From JAVVVD01 sp036652795 (GTDB lineage Bacteria > Bacillota > Clostridia > Christensenellales > CAG-138): a DNA stretch of 64,000 nucleotides. Shown here one piece after another: positions 60,477 to 64,000 of this stretch (positions within the stretch are counted from its first letter, which is position 1; each line of letters begins with the position of its first letter). A program made the translations under genes and the position numbers. The notes under the pieces were generated by a model. The model searched no databases, was not told the origin of the DNA, and worked only from the letters and a program-made list of their open reading frames with translations. The stretch covers positions 310,001 through 374,000 of the forward strand of contig JAVVVD010000001.1 of assembly GCA_036652795.1 (NCBI GenBank). Direction: 5' to 3'.

Positions 60477-61035
60477 GTTTTTTCTCCTTCTGTTTTCTCA
60501 GTTGTCTGAATATAGCGCCTATAATATGTGTGTTACGTATACTTAGTATGCCTTCCACATCCAACCAAAAAGTTTCTCTGTCGAAAACCGGATTAATGCA
60601 GCCTTTTAGTTTTGTTTCATGCAACATAAATTTGATAATCGTCTGCAATAGTATGTTTATCCCACCAGTCAGCATCACAGTGCTAAATGCATCGTCACGT
60701 ATGCCTATTGCCCCGAAAAGCTTGATCTCCTCCAGCCTTGATTTTTTTAAAAGCTCCTTCATCATCCCTCCCATAAAGCTTGGCTGTTTTCTTTTTGCAA
60801 ATATTTCCATAGGTCTGCTTTTCCCTTGTCTATCCACTAGCCGTATCACCAGCATTCCATATCCGTCAATAGCAAGACGAATTTGTATTGGCGCTTCAAA
60901 CAAACCAAGCATAAGCTTGATTTTTATATGCAGCTCCACACCATACGATCCAATCGTAAACGTCAATATTATGCGGCTAGTGTCAAATATTAACACAGAG
61001 GCAACCGCTGCTATAGAAGCAAAAAAAAGAATCAC
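60460..61035 (-). CDS. DUF2953 domain protein (YtfI-like)
   Basis: A 191-residue protein with an N-terminal membrane segment (MILFFASIAAVASVLIF) and a DUF2953 body (GLFEAPIQIRLAIDGYGML and a distal NILLQTIIKFMLHETKLKG). The family is linked to sporulation by its constant GerW neighbour; molecular role unknown. Start ATG at 61035, preceded by GGAGGTAGAGTG. Confidence 0.82.
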   Translation of the reverse strand: MILFFASIAAVASVLIFDTSRIILTFTIGSYGVELHIKIKLMLGLFEAPIQIRLAIDGYGMLVIRLVDRQGKSRPMEIFAKRKQPSFMGGMMKELLKKSRLEEIKLFGAIGIRDDAFSTVMLTGGINILLQTIIKFMLHETKLKGCINPVFDRETFWLDVEGILSIRNTHIIGAIFRQLRKQKEKKHEPSN

Positions 61036-61102
61036 TCTACCTCCTGCAAAGGGTTCGTGATCCTAGTTTTTGTTATAACACTGGAAAATATTAGTCCTAA
61101 AG

Positions 61103-61663
61103 CTATATTATCGATGTCTCCGTGCCGTCTTCATCGTCCATTATCGGTTGGGAGTATGTTTCATAACATGGAAGGTCGGTTATCGAATGCAATCCGAACT
61201 GGCGCAAAAACGCATCCGTAGTGCCAAAAAGCATAGGCCTGCCTACCGCATCCTTACGGCCTAGTTCCTGTATCATGCCAAGCTTTATGAGCTGGCTCAC
61301 AGAGTATTCGCAGCGGACACCACGTACAGATTCAATATCTGAACGTGTGACAGGCTGCTTATACGCTATTATGGATAACGTTTCCAGCATTGATTGTGAA
61401 AACGACTTTGTTTGGGCTGGCTGCAACAGTTCTTCAATGAAGGGTGCATACTTTGGATTAGAAATTAGTTGAGCCGTCTCCTCCGTAAGATATAGCAACA
61501 CACCTCGCTCCTGCTCACGATACAGCTTGTCCATGCCCTGTAGCACAAACTGTATTTCCATCTCGGTTATACCAAGTGCCCGCTGAAGCTGCAGTATTGA
61601 AACCGGCTCGCCAGAAACGAACAATATACACTCTATCGCGCTGAAGCGTTCATCATTTTCCAT
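61103..61663 (-). CDS. scpB: segregation and condensation protein B
   Basis: ScpB is a winged-helix kleisin partner that acts with ScpA and SMC in chromosome condensation and segregation. The 186-residue product starts MENDERFSAIECILFVSGEPVS and shows LSIIAYKQPVTRSDIESVRGV, the family signature. I prefer the ATG at 61663, with GAGGGA 5 bases upstream, over a GTG at 61678. It follows scpA closely. Confidence 0.95.
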   Translation of the reverse strand: MENDERFSAIECILFVSGEPVSILQLQRALGITEMEIQFVLQGMDKLYREQERGVLLYLTEETAQLISNPKYAPFIEELLQPAQTKSFSQSMLETLSIIAYKQPVTRSDIESVRGVRCEYSVSQLIKLGMIQELGRKDAVGRPMLFGTTDAFLRQFGLHSITDLPCYETYSQPIMDDEDGTETSII

Positions 61664-61674
61664 ATGTGTATCCC

Positions 61675-62436
61675 TCACTGCTCATCCATATATTCTATAT
61701 CCTCATCGTAGTCGATAAGCCTGTGGGCAGTTATCGTAATGGGGCTGTACGGTTGATTTTGTTTTAGCGTTATCTCATTGCGCGCTATCATATCCAACAG
61801 CGCCATAAATGTGACTATCATCTCCATCTTTGTCGATGCTGCGTCAAAAAGGCTGTCGAACGTTATGCTTTCCTGTTCCTTTAGTGCGCCGCGAATCTTA
61901 ACCAGTTGCATACGCACAGTGAAGCGATCCGCGCTTACCTCGTGTATATGCGTTAAATTTTCCGTAGCAAAGCGTTCTTTATTGAGCGCCACTAAAAAAG
62001 CATTGAACAGGCAGTCAATCGATGTTTCGTCCAGCATTATCTCCTGAGGTGGCAATATAAATTCCTCTGGCAGTTTTGAAAACATGCCGTATGCCCTTTG
62101 AAACAGCAGTTCAAGCTGCGCTCCGGCCTCCTTAAACGCCTTATATTCCCTCAGCTGGCGGATAAGTGCAACCTCAGGGTCTTCCTCTTCCAAATCATCC
62201 TTGGGCGGTTTTGGCAGCAGTGAACGCGATTTAATATAAACCAACGTTGCCGCCATATTCAAAAACTCACTGGCAGTATCCATATCCAATTTGTCCAGCT
62301 CATCCATATATGCGAGATACTGCGCCGTAATCTCGGAAATGAATATATCCTTGATGTCCACCTCGGCCTGTTCGATAAGGTGAAGCAGCAGATCCAAAGG
62401 GCCGTCAAATTGTTGTAAATGCACCTGATACGTCAT
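61675..62436 (-). CDS. scpA: segregation and condensation protein A
   Basis: ScpA is the kleisin subunit that bridges the two SMC heads. The 253-residue product has FDGPLDLLLHLIEQAEVDI near the start and the linking region VYIKSRSLLP, both family marks. A C-terminal winged helix ends SFDSLFDAASTKMEMIVTFMALLDM. It is 6 bases downstream of the M50 protease gene, a frequent neighbour, and its stop is 11 bases before the scpB ATG. Confidence 0.95.
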   Translation of the reverse strand: MTYQVHLQQFDGPLDLLLHLIEQAEVDIKDIFISEITAQYLAYMDELDKLDMDTASEFLNMAATLVYIKSRSLLPKPPKDDLEEEDPEVALIRQLREYKAFKEAGAQLELLFQRAYGMFSKLPEEFILPPQEIMLDETSIDCLFNAFLVALNKERFATENLTHIHEVSADRFTVRMQLVKIRGALKEQESITFDSLFDAASTKMEMIVTFMALLDMIARNEITLKQNQPYSPITITAHRLIDYDEDIEYMDEQ

Positions 62437-62442
62437 ACATGC

Positions 62443-63117
62443 CTACACAAACAGCGATATTATCGACGTATATACCATGCTCATTGCGCTCATTATGCCA
62501 TTTAGTCCGGCGTTGAGTACGCCTGAAAAAACGCCGCTCATCAGCAGCACTATGAGTATAAGATATCCATATTTTTCGGCATAATAGAATACGTTAGGGC
62601 TTACCTTACGTATCAATAGGCATTGCACCACTCGATATCCATCCAACGGCGGAACCGGCAACAGATTGAATATAAACAGCGCGATATTTATCTGCACGAT
62701 ATACATCACTATGGTATTTACCACCGCGTTGCTAAAGCCAAATCCAAGGTTGATAAGATAGTACAGCCCCATAAACACGAATGCCAGCAGTATATTGGCA
62801 GTAACGCCCGCCAGCGAAACAATTATCTCATCCCTGCGTGGTTTTTTAAAATTCCTTGGGTTTATAGGTACAGGCTTTGCCCAGCCAAATCCTACCAGGA
62901 ACAGCATTATTAATCCGAACGGGTCAAGATGACACATTGGATTAACGCTCATGCGCCCAAGATTCCTTGCAGTCGGATCGCCTAGCCTATACGCAGCGTA
63001 TGCATGTGCCCACTCGTGAAATGAAAGCGCTATTATTACTGCAGGCAGCAGGTATAGCATATCCATCAAAAATCCACGCGGATTAGAAAACAGCTCAAAT
63101 AGCCTCAAAATGCCCAA
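62443..63117 (-). CDS. site-2 protease family membrane metalloprotease (M50)
   Basis: A 224-residue polytopic protein with the zinc motif HEWAHAYAAYRLGDPTA (HExxH near residue 33) and the third ligand in LPVPPLDGYRVV near residue 160. This matches the short M50B 'YwhC/SREBP' group, which lacks a PDZ domain. The substrate is unknown; the pairing with scpA is common in Clostridia but not understood. It is a different M50 subgroup from the spoIVFB gene in this window. Confidence 0.9.
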   Translation of the reverse strand: MGILRLFELFSNPRGFLMDMLYLLPAVIIALSFHEWAHAYAAYRLGDPTARNLGRMSVNPMCHLDPFGLIMLFLVGFGWAKPVPINPRNFKKPRRDEIIVSLAGVTANILLAFVFMGLYYLINLGFGFSNAVVNTIVMYIVQINIALFIFNLLPVPPLDGYRVVQCLLIRKVSPNVFYYAEKYGYLILIVLLMSGVFSGVLNAGLNGIMSAMSMVYTSIISLFV

Positions 63118-63209
63118 CTCCTAAATCTCTTTTGCATCATTATACGCCATACATTCTGCGCTGACAAGCAGCCACGATGTGGCGAATCAAGCCGCATTAT
63201 ATCATAATC

Positions 63210-64000
63210 TTACGCGTGCAGCCAAGTTAAAAATACAATCTTCATATAATCAGCAACATTGGCGATCTCAACGTCTGTGTGTGCAACAAGATCCACTATT
63301 GCCAACACGTTTTCATCCACGTCAACATATGTAACACTGCCTGTCTTATCCGTATGCTTTACAGGTGCCTGTAGTTCCTCTACGGCGGATATTTTCGCGT
63401 TAAATGTTGATCCTACCGGCAGCAGCGCCACAGCATCGTTTGCGGCCACAAGATTGATCTTGGGAATCTGTCCATCCAAAACGGGTATATCGTGCACCAC
63501 CACATCTCCTTTTTTCACCAGTACGGCCGCTTTATATGATGAAAATGCTCTTTCAATCGCATCTGAAGCGATTTTTACGCGTGAAGCGGCATTTTCTGCA
63601 CCCATAACGACACATATGTACGCTGTTTCTGCGCGTTTAACTGCAAACACACCGCAATACCCTGCCGTGCCAGATGAACCTGTGGCAACGCCCTTGCACC
63701 CCACACAACTTTTGAGCAACTTGTTTGAGCTTGCAAGCTCTGTCAGTCTGCCGTCATCATGGGTTATGCTGTCATAAAACACCGTACCATATCGCTCAAA
63801 TGTGGCGCTTTTGATAAGCTGCGCACCAAGTATTGCAATCTCACGCGCAGAAAGCATTATCCCACTTCCAACAATATCTTGATATATAGCGTTGATACCA
63901 AGATCTGCTAGCCTTAGGTTCATCGCTGCCAAAAATTCCGTCTCCGTCATTGCAGCTTCGGCTAGCGCCACGATAGCGTCACCCGCCATTATTATCACAG
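63210..64000 (-). CDS. D-alanyl-D-alanine carboxypeptidase-like protein with degenerate motifs, partial
   Basis: About 263 C-terminal residues of a DacF/PBP5-like protein; the start lies beyond the right edge. Compared with the dacF in this window, the SxN motif region SGNDAAVAI reads AGDAIVAL (serine replaced, asparagine lost), and the KTG motif reads GVATGSSGTAGYC (lysine replaced by alanine). The C-terminal beta domain and a closing amphipathic tail (IVFLTWLHA) are kept, and the frame is open with no stop codons. This looks like a pseudoenzyme that kept the fold, not a decaying pseudogene. The SxxK serine is not visible in this window. Confidence 0.8.
   Translation of the reverse strand, partial: VIIMAGDAIVALAEAAMTETEFLAAMNLRLADLGINAIYQDIVGSGIMLSAREIAILGAQLIKSATFERYGTVFYDSITHDDGRLTELASSNKLLKSCVGCKGVATGSSGTAGYCGVFAVKRAETAYICVVMGAENAASRVKIASDAIERAFSSYKAAVLVKKGDVVVHDIPVLDGQIPKINLVAANDAVALLPVGSTFNAKISAVEELQAPVKHTDKTGSVTYVDVDENVLAIVDLVAHTDVEIANVADYMKIVFLTWLHA

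Noticed and set aside
1..64000. CRISPR array, prophage, toxin-antitoxin or other defence island
   Set aside because: No spaced identical repeats, phage structural genes or recognised defence genes were seen; the only mobile traces are the fragments at 22593-23131.

Overview
The window reads as a stretch of chromosome from an endospore-forming, probably anaerobic member of the Clostridia (Bacillota). Pointers are the SpoIVFA/SpoIVFB pair, a GerW-type spore protein and WhiA. Others are the IspH-ribosomal protein S1 fusion, clostridial-type thymidine kinase, DUF5685/DnaJ gene pair and a sodium-pumping decarboxylase operon. Shine-Dalgarno sites are strong, and several genes appear to use TTG or GTG starts. 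No genus can be named from sequence reading alone.

Layout. 1-6995 (minus strand): murB-rapZ-whiA-dnaE-pfkA, a tight operon lacking the usual yvcK between rapZ and whiA; pfkA runs off the left edge. 7047-9325: an orphan membrane-anchored solute-binding-like protein, an intergenic stretch with a terminator, an inverted repeat and a 31-codon ORF, then a PflX-type radical SAM gene. 9322-14457: two tandem, paralogous OmpR-type two-component systems. 14604-17936 (plus): a divergent 1110-residue CotH-kinase lipoprotein with four lamin-tail domains, apparently leaderless. 17990-21327: yebC, family-4 uracil-DNA glycosylase, an alpha/beta hydrolase and a LysR regulator. 21361-23362: a WG-repeat protein, a transposase scrap, a dead tyrosine integrase and two tRNA genes (Thr-CGU, Pro-CGG), the scar of an integrated element.

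23458-33117 (minus): pgi, an orphan sugar-binding-like lipoprotein, rodA, spoIVFA-spoIVFB, a pair of radical-SAM-associated genes and ribonuclease G. 33214-40755: a small membrane protein, a DUF3810 metalloprotease-like protein, a GNAT, a GntR regulator with a clear direct-repeat operator, PBP1A, and the DUF5685-DnaJ-membrane trio. 40974-46868 (plus): a nucleoside salvage block with a BMP-type ABC importer, thymidine kinase and a deoxyribosyltransferase-like protein. 46929-54333 (minus): DUF1002 protein, then surE-phosphatase-flavoprotein-cmk-plsC-ispH/rpsA. 54479-57994: Na+-translocating oxaloacetate/pyruvate-type decarboxylase. 58166-64000: rluB, dacF, gerW, DUF2953, scpB, scpA, an M50 protease and, off the right edge, a second DacF-like protein whose SxN and KTG motifs are degenerate.

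Most of the window is core genome: replication, cell wall, sporulation, chromosome segregation, translation and anaerobic energy metabolism. I did not find an obvious new defence or mobile system and saw no CRISPR array. The best unexplained items are the CotH/two-component divergon with TTGACATAAT direct repeats and a leaderless start, the inverted-repeat/small-ORF unit at 8230-8408, the catalytically degenerate carboxypeptidase at the right end, the missing yvcK and the GntR operator.
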